Origin: Litorimonas sp051251645
Lineage (GTDB): Bacteria; Pseudomonadota; Alphaproteobacteria; Caulobacterales; Maricaulaceae
Length of the DNA: 64,000 nucleotides
Reading direction: 5' to 3'
Assembly: GCA_051251645.1 (NCBI GenBank)
Contig: JBPOEY010000004.1
Coordinates: forward strand, 186,001 to 250,000
A program made the position numbers and the translations under genes. Positions 8,410 through 16,344 of this stretch are shown here, in pieces; the stretch's first letter is position 1; each line of letters starts with the position of its first letter. Below the pieces are notes generated by a model that was not told the DNA's origin, made no database searches, and saw nothing but the letters and a program-made list of their open reading frames with translations.

Positions 8410-9903
8410 CTATTCGGCTTGGAGAAGGGGGCGAGCGCGAGTGACAAACACATCACCTTCCGATGCGCCGCGAAGGATTTCCGCATAAGACCCGTCCTGA
8501 AGACCGAGTGTCAGCGTTTTCTTTTCGAGTTTCCCATCCTGCGTTTGTGCATACGCTTCGACACGCGTAATCGAGGCGCGTTCGGCGATGGCCGCTTGAA
8601 CGGTCTTATATTCATCGTCGGTCAGATTCCTGCGAAGAACTTTGTCAGTGGCCGCCTCCATGCGCTGACGCACGGCATTTCGGTCAAATTGTGCACGATC
8701 TCCCAGCCCTGCGCGAACGGCTTCAGTCTCCGTCTGAAGATCGGCTAGAATAGCCGCCGTCTTGGCAGGATCGAGATCAAGGCTGTTCAATATTTGTAAG
8801 CCACCGCCTCCCCGTCTGCCCCGGCCTCCACCCCCGTCGCCCGGGCCGCGTTCCCCGCGGGCTTCGCCGCGCGTTTCCTCTAAGACCTCTGGTCCGTTGG
8901 CGGGCGGGCGGAACCTCACAGCGGTTTCGGCAATCCGCAAGACATCGCTTCTTTTATCGGCCGTGATTTCGACATTGGCCGTCATCCCCGGCAGAAGGCG
9001 ACGGTTGGGATTTCTGGCTTTGATCACGACTGTATAGGTCACAACATTTTGCAAGGTTTCAGAGGCCAGCCGAACCTGCTCGACGGTCCCGCGAAAGGTT
9101 TGATCTGGATAGGCATCAACGTTGAACTCGACCAAATCACCCGCATTAATGTCGCCAATATCACCCTCAACGACAGCAGCATCAATACGGATATCCTCTA
9201 GATCTTGGGCAATGGTGAAAAGAACCGGCGCAGAAAAGCTCGCCGCAACGGTTTGTCCGACATCGACATTTCGTGAAATGACAACACCGTCAATCGGCGA
9301 ACGGATAATGGTGCGCTCCAGATCGACTCTTGCGGAGTTTAAGGCCGCGTTACGCTGAGACAAGGAGGCCGTCGACGTGCGCAGCTGCGCACGGCTGACA
9401 TCCAGATTAGCCTTAGCGACGGCGAGGGCGCGTTCATTGTCTTCAAGCGTGGAACGGGCGACGGCATCTGCGGCATACAAGGCTTCCTGCCGCGCATAGT
9501 TCCGTTCGGCTTGGGCGAGGTTGGCTTCTGCGCTGACGATATTGGCATTTTGGACAGCCAGATTTGCCTGGGCGCTTTGAACATCGGCCTTGGCGGATTC
9601 GACTCGGCTTTCAAATGTTTGCGGGTCGATGCGGGCGATGATTTCGCCGGCTTTGACTTCGGAATTAAAGTCAGCGTTCAAAGCTGTGATTTGACCTGAC
9701 ACTTGTGACCCGACTTCAACAGTCGTTAAGGCGCGCACGGCCCCCGATGCGGACACGATACGTGCGACGTCGCCCGTTTCGACGGTTGCCGTCTCGATGT
9801 CAAAGGCGCCCGTTTCCGCCAAAGAATTCGGCTTTAGAAACAGGAACCAACCGAGCGCTAAAAGGATGAGCACTGCGGCTATAAAGTAGACCGGTTTTGA
9901 CAT
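8410..9903 (-). CDS. Periplasmic adaptor (HlyD/MacA family) with an Arg/Gly-rich insert
   Basis: About 497 residues. It has an N-terminal membrane anchor (about 5-25), the lipoyl-like half motif GSQVSGQI, a long alpha-hairpin rich in Ala and Gln (about 80-180), and the second lipoyl half with SPIDGVVISRNVDVGQTV. A beta-barrel domain follows. Before the C-terminal part lies an unusual insert: a low-complexity GERGPGDGGGGRGRRGGGG segment, then about 90 charged helical residues. The ATG at 9903 is preceded by AAAGG; the longer frame to 9927 starts with TTG. First gene of the efflux operon, linking permease and outer-membrane channel. The insert makes it about 100 residues longer than a typical MacA. 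Confidence 0.9.
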   Translation of the reverse strand: MSKPVYFIAAVLILLALGWFLFLKPNSLAETGAFDIETATVETGDVARIVSASGAVRALTTVEVGSQVSGQITALNADFNSEVKAGEIIARIDPQTFESRVESAKADVQSAQANLAVQNANIVSAEANLAQAERNYARQEALYAADAVARSTLEDNERALAVAKANLDVSRAQLRTSTASLSQRNAALNSARVDLERTIIRSPIDGVVISRNVDVGQTVAASFSAPVLFTIAQDLEDIRIDAAVVEGDIGDINAGDLVEFNVDAYPDQTFRGTVEQVRLASETLQNVVTYTVVIKARNPNRRLLPGMTANVEITADKRSDVLRIAETAVRFRPPANGPEVLEETRGEARGERGPGDGGGGRGRRGGGGLQILNSLDLDPAKTAAILADLQTETEAVRAGLGDRAQFDRNAVRQRMEAATDKVLRRNLTDDEYKTVQAAIAERASITRVEAYAQTQDGKLEKKTLTLGLQDGSYAEILRGASEGDVFVTRARPLLQAE

Positions 9904-9968
9904 GGAGGCCTTTCGGATTGCGCGCAAATTATTTTGATAAAAAGATTCTGCGAGTGTCTAACGGTTCA

Positions 9969-9987
9969 GCCGCAGCTTTCCTGCGGC
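9969..9987. repeat. GC-rich hairpin between the efflux and sulfatase operons
   Basis: Arms GCCGCAG and CTGCGGC with a five-base loop. It lies about 75 bp beyond the stop of the minus-strand sulfatase gene at 10062, so it could end that transcript, but no T-run follows on the minus strand. It also precedes the efflux operon promoter. Function uncertain. Confidence 0.4.
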
Positions 9988-10061
9988 ATTTCAAAAACTT
10001 ATTACAGATTCATAGGCATGAGTACCGCGCCCATTGTTTTGGTGGCAAATGTTTAGAGGCT

Positions 10062-11534
10062 CTAATTTTCGTCGCCTCGAATATTATTCAGCGCGGCGAG
10101 CAATTGAGCCACGCGTTCCGGTTCCTGCTTTGCCAAATTGGTCGTTTCTGCCGGATCAGCTGCGAGGTTGTAAAGTTGGTAGGGGCTTTGTTCGGCTTCA
10201 GGTTCACCGCTTCGAGGCCTCGTAAAACCGCCGCTTCCAAGCCCTTCGACAAGTTTCCAATCACCCAGCCGGATTGCAAATTTACCGCTCAGAGAATGAT
10301 GCACAATCGGGCCGCGCTGAAACGCGTTGTTCTCGTTACTGTCTAAAAGAACGGACGAAAAATCTACCGAGTCCGGAGCTGAGTGGATGTCAGGGGCAAT
10401 ACCAGTAATGGCTGCGAGTGTGCGCATCACATCGTTTAGCACGATTGTGCTGTCGGATTTTGCGCCGGGCGTGACATGTCCGGGCCATTTAATGATGAAG
10501 GGTACTCTGTGCCCGCCTTCATAAATATCGGCCTTTTGACCTCGCCACGGCGCATTGGCTAAATGATCATATTTGGCTTTATCGTCGAGTTTCCAATGTG
10601 CGCCATTGTCTGAAGAGAAAATCACGATGGTATTGTCTTCTATGCCCGCTTTTTTAATTGCGTCCAGCGTCTGGCCGACAATCGCATCTGTGTAGGCAAC
10701 AAAGTCGCCATAGTAGCCCGCACGGCTGACCCCTCTGAACTCCTCAAGGGGTAACCAGGGTGTATGCGGAGAGGTCAAGGGGAAGTAGAGGAAGAAAGGT
10801 TTATCGTCTTTCGACGCATCGAGGATTTTCTCCGCGGCTTTACCGGCTAGTCGCGGTAATATCTCTGCATGGGCGAAGCCCTCTCCTAATTCACCGGGGC
10901 GCCACATGCCGCCGCCGCCGCCGCGTCGCGTGCCGCTCCGCTTGATTGTCTGCCCAAGCAAGGGCGTAACAACCTTTTCATTCTCGACTAAGACATAGGG
11001 CTCCATATCCAGCGAAGCCGGAATGCCATAAAAGTAATCAAACCCGAGCGCATTGGGGCCGGGCGACAATGTTCCCGCGTAATCGGGTTCGCCTGTGCCG
11101 AGTCCCAGATGCCATTTGCCGACCATAATGGTTTTATATCCGGCCCGTTTTAGCAACGAGGCGAGCGTCTCCCGTTCGGTATCAATCATGAGCGGAGAGC
11201 GGCCGTTCAAGGTGCCGCTTTTCAGCGCGGTTCGCCAGGCATAGCGGCCTGTCAGTAATGAGTAACGCGACGGCGTACAAACGGCCGATGATGTATGCGC
11301 GTCGGTGAAAGACATGCCCCCCGCTGCCAAAGCGTTCAGATGCGGCGTTGGAACCGCGCTCTGGGGGTTGTAGCTTTCGATATCGCCATAACCCATATCA
11401 TCGGCATAGATGACAACGATATTCGGTAGTGACAACGCCACCGTGCCTTGTTTCTGTGCGGCTGCCTCGCTAGCAGAACTCTGACAAGCCGCCAGAATAG
11501 CGAGCGCGCTTATGAAAGTCGCTTTAATTTCCAT
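10062..11534 (-). CDS. S1-family sulfatase, lipoprotein (second of a tandem pair)
   Basis: 490-residue formylglycine-dependent sulfatase. Lipobox LAAC with lipid Cys17; metal-binding YADDMGYGD near 43-51; active-site motif CTPSRYSLLTG with Cys86 as the formylglycine precursor; GKWHLG follows and SSDNGAH lies in the C-terminal half. The family hydrolyses sulfate esters, here presumably on fucosyl residues at the cell surface or in the periplasm. The ATG overlaps the end of the upstream sulfatase gene by 11 bp. The two proteins are near-parallel throughout, so they are a tandem duplication. Substrate position specificity cannot be read from sequence alone. The conserved Cys needs a formylglycine-generating enzyme, not found in this window. 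Confidence 0.93.
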   Translation of the reverse strand: MEIKATFISALAILAACQSSASEAAAQKQGTVALSLPNIVVIYADDMGYGDIESYNPQSAVPTPHLNALAAGGMSFTDAHTSSAVCTPSRYSLLTGRYAWRTALKSGTLNGRSPLMIDTERETLASLLKRAGYKTIMVGKWHLGLGTGEPDYAGTLSPGPNALGFDYFYGIPASLDMEPYVLVENEKVVTPLLGQTIKRSGTRRGGGGGMWRPGELGEGFAHAEILPRLAGKAAEKILDASKDDKPFFLYFPLTSPHTPWLPLEEFRGVSRAGYYGDFVAYTDAIVGQTLDAIKKAGIEDNTIVIFSSDNGAHWKLDDKAKYDHLANAPWRGQKADIYEGGHRVPFIIKWPGHVTPGAKSDSTIVLNDVMRTLAAITGIAPDIHSAPDSVDFSSVLLDSNENNAFQRGPIVHHSLSGKFAIRLGDWKLVEGLGSGGFTRPRSGEPEAEQSPYQLYNLAADPAETTNLAKQEPERVAQLLAALNNIRGDEN

Positions 11535-13014
11535 TGTCCCGAATTTCGTTGAGGGTTTTGAGCATTTGGGCGACGCGTTCAGGCTCTTGATCCGCCAAAT
11601 TTATGGTTTCCGCTGGATCGTCCGCAAGATTATAGAGTTGATATGAGCTTTGTCCTGCAGCAGGTTTCGGGTCGCTCTTCTTCGGAATTCCGCCGCTGTC
11701 AAAGGTCTCGAAGAGTTTCCAATCGCCAATCCGGATTGCGAACTTGCCAGCCCAGGAGTGGTGCACGATAGGGCCTCGCTGAAAGGCGGCGGCCGCGCCT
11801 GTTTCTAACAGCACGGGTGAGAAATCGACTGAATCGGGCGCTGATCCGGTTTCAGGCGTCACCCCGATAATGGCCGCGACTGTCCGCATTACGTCGTTCT
11901 GGACGATGGTATCATCGGATTGCGAGCCTGGCGTCACATGTCCGGGCCATTTGACGATGAACGGAACGCGGTGGCCGCCTTCATAATTTTCAGTTTTCAT
12001 GCCTCGCCACAGCCCATTAGCGAGATGATTATATTTGGCGATGTCATCCGGTTTCCAGTGCGCGCCATTATCGGAGGTAAGAATAACAAGCGTATTGTCT
12101 TCAATGCCGGCCTGCTTGATCGCATCCGTGACCTGACCCACAATGGCGTCCGTATAGGCAACGAAGTCGCCGTAATAGCCCGCTGTGCTGACGCCTCTGA
12201 AATCTTCGATGGGCAGCCACGGCGTATGGGGTGAGGTGAGCGGAAAATAGAGGAAAAAAGGCTTATCCTCTTTTGATGCGCCGAGAATTTCTGAAGCGGC
12301 TTTATCACCAAGGATCGGCAAGATATCTTCGTGGACAAAGCCTTCTCCGATTTCGCCTGGACGCCAAAATCCCGGTCCGCCCGCTCTCCGGTTGCCGCTT
12401 CGTTTAATTGTCCCGCCTTTTAACGGCGTGATGACGCTCTCATTCTCGACCAAGACGTAGGGTTCCATGTCGAGCGACGCGGGAATGCCGTAATAATAGT
12501 CAAATCCAACCGCGTTCGGGCCGGGGGACAGGGTGCCGGCATAATCAGTTTCACCATCACCAATACCTAAATGCCATTTGCCGACAATAATCGTTTTGTA
12601 ATCGGCCCGCTTGAGCAGGCTTGCGATAGTTTCGCGTTCTGTATCAATCAAAAGTGGGGAACGCCCTTGAAGGACAGCGCGCTTGAGGCGCGTTCTCCAC
12701 GAATAACGGCCCGTCATCAAAGAGTAGCGCGATGGCGTACAGACGGCGGAGGATGAGTGTGCATCTGTGAATGACATACCGCCCGCCGCTAAATCGTTTA
12801 GATAAGGCGTTGGCACGGCGCTATCAGGATTGTAGCTCCTAATGTCGCCAAAACCCAGATCGTCTGCGTAGATCAGGACAATATTGGGTTTGCTAGAAGA
12901 CGCATTTGTAGAGATGGCTGACGATGATTTCCCAGCATCCGTTTGGCACCCAGACAAGACCACGAACGCACTGACGGCGGTGACCGTCGAAAAAAAGTTC
13001 GCGAAATCCGCCAT
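11524..13014 (-). CDS. S1-family sulfatase, lipoprotein (first of a tandem pair)
   Basis: 496 residues. The signal peptide ends in a lipobox LSGC (lipid Cys23); YADDLGFGD carries the metal-binding Asp pair; CTPSRYSLMTG holds the catalytic Cys92. GKWHLGIGDG and TSDNGAHW motifs follow as in arylsulfatases. It is the closest relative in this window of the downstream sulfatase, sharing a GTLSPGPNA.GFDYYYGIPASLDMEPYVL-like region. It lies downstream of the TonB receptor gene but is separated from it by a strong terminator at 13083-13117, so it probably has its own promoter in 13015-13082. A role in desulfating fucoidan fragments is inferred from the neighbourhood. Confidence 0.93.
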   Translation of the reverse strand: MADFANFFSTVTAVSAFVVLSGCQTDAGKSSSAISTNASSSKPNIVLIYADDLGFGDIRSYNPDSAVPTPYLNDLAAGGMSFTDAHSSSAVCTPSRYSLMTGRYSWRTRLKRAVLQGRSPLLIDTERETIASLLKRADYKTIIVGKWHLGIGDGETDYAGTLSPGPNAVGFDYYYGIPASLDMEPYVLVENESVITPLKGGTIKRSGNRRAGGPGFWRPGEIGEGFVHEDILPILGDKAASEILGASKEDKPFFLYFPLTSPHTPWLPIEDFRGVSTAGYYGDFVAYTDAIVGQVTDAIKQAGIEDNTLVILTSDNGAHWKPDDIAKYNHLANGLWRGMKTENYEGGHRVPFIVKWPGHVTPGSQSDDTIVQNDVMRTVAAIIGVTPETGSAPDSVDFSPVLLETGAAAAFQRGPIVHHSWAGKFAIRIGDWKLFETFDSGGIPKKSDPKPAAGQSSYQLYNLADDPAETINLADQEPERVAQMLKTLNEIRDNGN

Positions 13015-13082
13015 TTTGTAAATTCTCTCACTTTCCGAATGATCGTTTTTGGCTAACGTTCGTTTCGAGGGGAATTTGAATG

Positions 13083-13117
13083 AAAAATGCCGGGGCCTTT
13101 TATCAAGACTCCGGCAT
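13083..13117 (-). terminator. Rho-independent terminator of the TonB receptor gene
   Basis: On the minus strand the hairpin has arms ATGCCGGaGtCTT and AAGgCCCCGGCAT (one mismatch and one G-U pair) around a five-base loop, followed directly by TTTTT. It begins about 30 bp after the receptor stop codon at 13147. It separates receptor expression from the two sulfatase genes downstream. Confidence 0.8.
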
Positions 13118-13146
13118 AAAGCTTACGCTTTGCAGAAGGGGTATCC

Positions 13147-15996
13147 TTAGAACTTAGCCGTCACACCTAAGCGAATATTGCGGCCTGCATGTGACAAGTT
13201 CTCTGTTCTCCAAGTGGGTCGGTCATTCTCAAGAATGTTTCCGTCTTCAGGGGCCGTAATGCCATTGGCAGGGAGTGTTCGGCTAATAAATCTGCGGTCC
13301 GATTCATCGGTCAGGTTGGTCACCGCAAGTGTCAAATTGATCCTCTTATTAACATTCACCACCGCAGAAAGGTCCAAACGTTCGCTTGTGTCCTGCCAGA
13401 TAGACGCTTCACGGTTGATAATCGTGCGCAAATTTGGTGTGCGGTAATTATATGCAAGCCTCAAAGAGTGACCGTTCTTTTCCCAGTAGACCGTGGCGTT
13501 TAGAGTATCTTTTGACGTCGCGCGGAACGGCAACCCGACAAAAAAGTCAAAGTTTGCATCATCCGGATCAAGCACGGTCGCTTCACCGACAGAGTAGGTA
13601 TAGTTCAATACCGTGCCAAAGTCTTTTAGCGGTCCTGGTAGGAATGTGAAATCCTGCTGGAAAGCAAATTCGAGACCCTTAACATGACCGCCTTCGCCGT
13701 TGATGACGCGCGTGAACGGTATCTCTTGGCCTTCAACTGTGGCACATAATACGGGGTCGAGACCATCCGGGCAGACAACGGTAAAGTTGGTTACTTCATC
13801 ATAGTTAAATGACTTAATATCTTTATAAAAAGCGGCGGCGGAGAACAGACCTGTCTTGCCGAAATACCATTCAAAAGACGCATCATACTGCCACGCTTCG
13901 GTGGGTTCTAGGAATGGGTTGGCCCCATTCGCCCGAAGGTTTGCGTTGTTCGTGAAGATGAAAGTTGACCCCGGACGCAGTTGCGATTGTGGCGGTCGTG
14001 ACATGACTTTCGCGGCAGAGACACGCAAGAGTGCTTCGTCCGAGAGAGCATAACGCAGGTTCCCGCTTGGGAGAACATTCGTGTATTCGACGTTAAATTC
14101 GCCGGGGATTTCGAAGTTGTTGCCAGCGCCCGGAAAGCGGTAAAGTTCAGAACCGATTGATCCCGACTTCGTTTCGACCACGCGAACACCGACGTCACCC
14201 TTCAGTCGGCCGTTAAACGTATCGATGTTGGCTTTGGCATAGCCTGCTAAAGTTTCCGTTGTGATTATGTTGTCATTAATCGCGTTTCCAGCCTGTGTGA
14301 GATCATCAGGCAGGTAAGTGTCGAACACGTAATCAAAATTAGGCACTTGCCATCCACCAATCGTGCCAGGCGCGACCCTGTCCAAGAAGTCGTCAAATGG
14401 AAACGGGCTTGAAATAAGCGGATCTGAGAGAACCGGGCCCGGTATTACGTTTCCGTCAGCATCTGTAAACGACGCCGAGTTGCCGGTTGTGCTGTTGGAT
14501 GTCTTAGTCCGGTCCGTATATTTGGCGCCGATTTCAATACTGCTGATAGGGCCGAAATTGAGCTGCCGTTCAACGTCGAAATTCAGAGCGATATTCTCAT
14601 CTTGAGAGAATCGTGTATCTTCAAAGATTTGGATCAATTGATTGAGATTTGGGTCAAAGGAGGACCCAAACGCATTATCCCACGTCAAAATGGGGGCGAT
14701 GCGAAAACCACCATTGTCATCGAGCCAATTGATATTGAGTTGTTCGGCGGGTGCGCGAAAGTTGACGCGGCGGTTGAGCGGGAAGGTCTGCTCAGCGATA
14801 CTATATGCCGCTGTGGCCTCGAGGTCCCACTGTCCGATACTACGCTCATAAGTTAGGCCAGTCAGATAGGTCTTTGTTTCAGTGATTTGGTGACGGGACA
14901 GGTTCGTACCCGCTGCATTGTCACCATCATAAACGACCGTTGATCCCGTTTCTACATCAATAGCGTTGCTTGTGCCGGGGCCTCTTGCGCCGGTAATGCG
15001 GGAATTGTGCTGCAGAAAGTCTTTTTCGAGATAACTGTAGCTCAAATCCAGCGTCAGGGAGCTGACATCATCAGGGGCCACTTGGAACGTAACCGTGCCG
15101 CCATAACGGGTCCGCTCGTCAAGCTTTACATTAGGTTGATACCCAACCGGAATATAGACCGCTCCGTCCCCGAGGTCTGCGCCCGTCAAATAATCTGTGC
15201 GCGGGGAGTTCGTTCGGGCATTCCCGCCAAAGGACCGCCAGTTGAATGCTTGAAAGCCATCGACCCGGGATGTCTGCTCATCATAATATAGAGACGCGAC
15301 AACGCCGAGGTTGTCACCGAAGAACTTATCCGATGCGCTGAGTTTCACAGCTAGGTCCGTTTTGTCGGCCAGATCGTTTTGCTTGAGCTGAGCGCTCACG
15401 GTTCGCCTTGGTTCTTTAATCTCAAGAGGGCGGAATGTTTTCAATCTCACAGAAGCGCCCAAACTACCTTCATCTTGATCCGCACTCGGGCTCTTAATAA
15501 CTTCGATGGACTTCAGCATATCCGCAGAGAATGCTTGGAAGTCGACTGCATTATCGTCGCCGCCATTTGGCACGAAAATACCATTGAGTGTCACATTGTT
15601 CAGGCTCGCTTCGACACCGCGAATGGTGATCGATGACCCTTCGCCATCTTCGCGGTCAATGCCAATGCCCGTTATTCTTGACATGGCCTCGGCAATATTT
15701 TCATCGGGTAGTTTACCGATATCCTCGGCATAAATGCCGTCGCTGATATTTTCGCCATTCCTCTTTGCCGCACGTTGCGTTGCGACTGAATTGCGAATGC
15801 CCGTAGAAATGACTTCATCATCTATGATCGTCGATGCGACACTGTTTGCCGGTCCTTTATCATTGTCTGAGGGGGCCTGAGGTACGTCGCCACCATTGTC
15901 CTGAGCGTCTTGTCCATAGGCTGGTATTGCGCATGTCAACGCGCCCAGAACCAGCGTTGATGCCAGCCATTTCAAATTCGTTAGATCTTTCGTCAT
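13147..15996 (-). CDS. TonB-dependent outer-membrane receptor
   Basis: 949 residues. Signal peptide ending AYG-Q near residue 28; a TonB-box-like DEVISTGIR around 59-67; plug domain with KLPDENIAEAMSRITGIGI, SSITIRGVE and SIEVIKSPSADQDEGSLGASVRL; then a 22-strand-type barrel ending in a terminal Phe (RLGVTAKF). Such receptors import oligosaccharides using proton-motive force through TonB/ExbBD. The plug signature is of the long TonB-receptor class common in Caulobacterales and Sphingomonadales carbohydrate loci. It is the only outer-membrane importer in the window and has no SusD partner. GGGGATA precedes the ATG. Divergent from the DUF1592 gene with a shared regulatory region. The ligand, probably fucoidan oligosaccharide, is inferred. 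Confidence 0.93.
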   Translation of the reverse strand: MTKDLTNLKWLASTLVLGALTCAIPAYGQDAQDNGGDVPQAPSDNDKGPANSVASTIIDDEVISTGIRNSVATQRAAKRNGENISDGIYAEDIGKLPDENIAEAMSRITGIGIDREDGEGSSITIRGVEASLNNVTLNGIFVPNGGDDNAVDFQAFSADMLKSIEVIKSPSADQDEGSLGASVRLKTFRPLEIKEPRRTVSAQLKQNDLADKTDLAVKLSASDKFFGDNLGVVASLYYDEQTSRVDGFQAFNWRSFGGNARTNSPRTDYLTGADLGDGAVYIPVGYQPNVKLDERTRYGGTVTFQVAPDDVSSLTLDLSYSYLEKDFLQHNSRITGARGPGTSNAIDVETGSTVVYDGDNAAGTNLSRHQITETKTYLTGLTYERSIGQWDLEATAAYSIAEQTFPLNRRVNFRAPAEQLNINWLDDNGGFRIAPILTWDNAFGSSFDPNLNQLIQIFEDTRFSQDENIALNFDVERQLNFGPISSIEIGAKYTDRTKTSNSTTGNSASFTDADGNVIPGPVLSDPLISSPFPFDDFLDRVAPGTIGGWQVPNFDYVFDTYLPDDLTQAGNAINDNIITTETLAGYAKANIDTFNGRLKGDVGVRVVETKSGSIGSELYRFPGAGNNFEIPGEFNVEYTNVLPSGNLRYALSDEALLRVSAAKVMSRPPQSQLRPGSTFIFTNNANLRANGANPFLEPTEAWQYDASFEWYFGKTGLFSAAAFYKDIKSFNYDEVTNFTVVCPDGLDPVLCATVEGQEIPFTRVINGEGGHVKGLEFAFQQDFTFLPGPLKDFGTVLNYTYSVGEATVLDPDDANFDFFVGLPFRATSKDTLNATVYWEKNGHSLRLAYNYRTPNLRTIINREASIWQDTSERLDLSAVVNVNKRINLTLAVTNLTDESDRRFISRTLPANGITAPEDGNILENDRPTWRTENLSHAGRNIRLGVTAKF

Positions 15997-16344
15997 CAGT
16001 ATATCCCCTGTTTCAGATCGGCACCATCTGCAGTGTAGTGCTCGGTATCAGCTCTTCAGCTATCCGAATTCAGAATGCATGACAAGAAGAATTTTAAATA
16101 CGATACTTGGTTTGATATATGGAGGGGTATCTTTAAGTGGGTCGGATTCAGGTCAACCTAACGACAGCTTTAGTAAAACATAATCACATAATAAGGCGGT
16201 CATATGCGAAACTATAGTTTATATTTGCCACATTGATTGACGGGAGAGCGTTTTCCAAGTAGGCTGCAAATCATAACTGGGATGTTGGGCTTGAGCGCTG
16301 AGCCAACTGTCAGGCTCCAGTATGAATTATGGTGCAGGCCTTAT
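15997..16344. other. Divergent promoter region between the TonB receptor and DUF1592 genes
   Basis: 348 bases without a convincing gene. It contains the motif copy at 16109-16122 and a candidate promoter reading right: ATGACA at 16079-16084, a 17-bp spacer and GATACT at 16102-16107. Part of the right end (16237-16344) is open in the frame of the downstream gene and could be coding if that gene uses an earlier start. Confidence 0.5.
16109..16122 (+). promoter_or_regulatory. Recurrent AT-rich motif, copy 1
   Basis: Reads GGTTTGATATATGG, the best match to the shared consensus. It lies just downstream of a possible -10 element and between the divergent TonB receptor and DUF1592 genes, a sensible site for a repressor. 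Confidence 0.5.
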
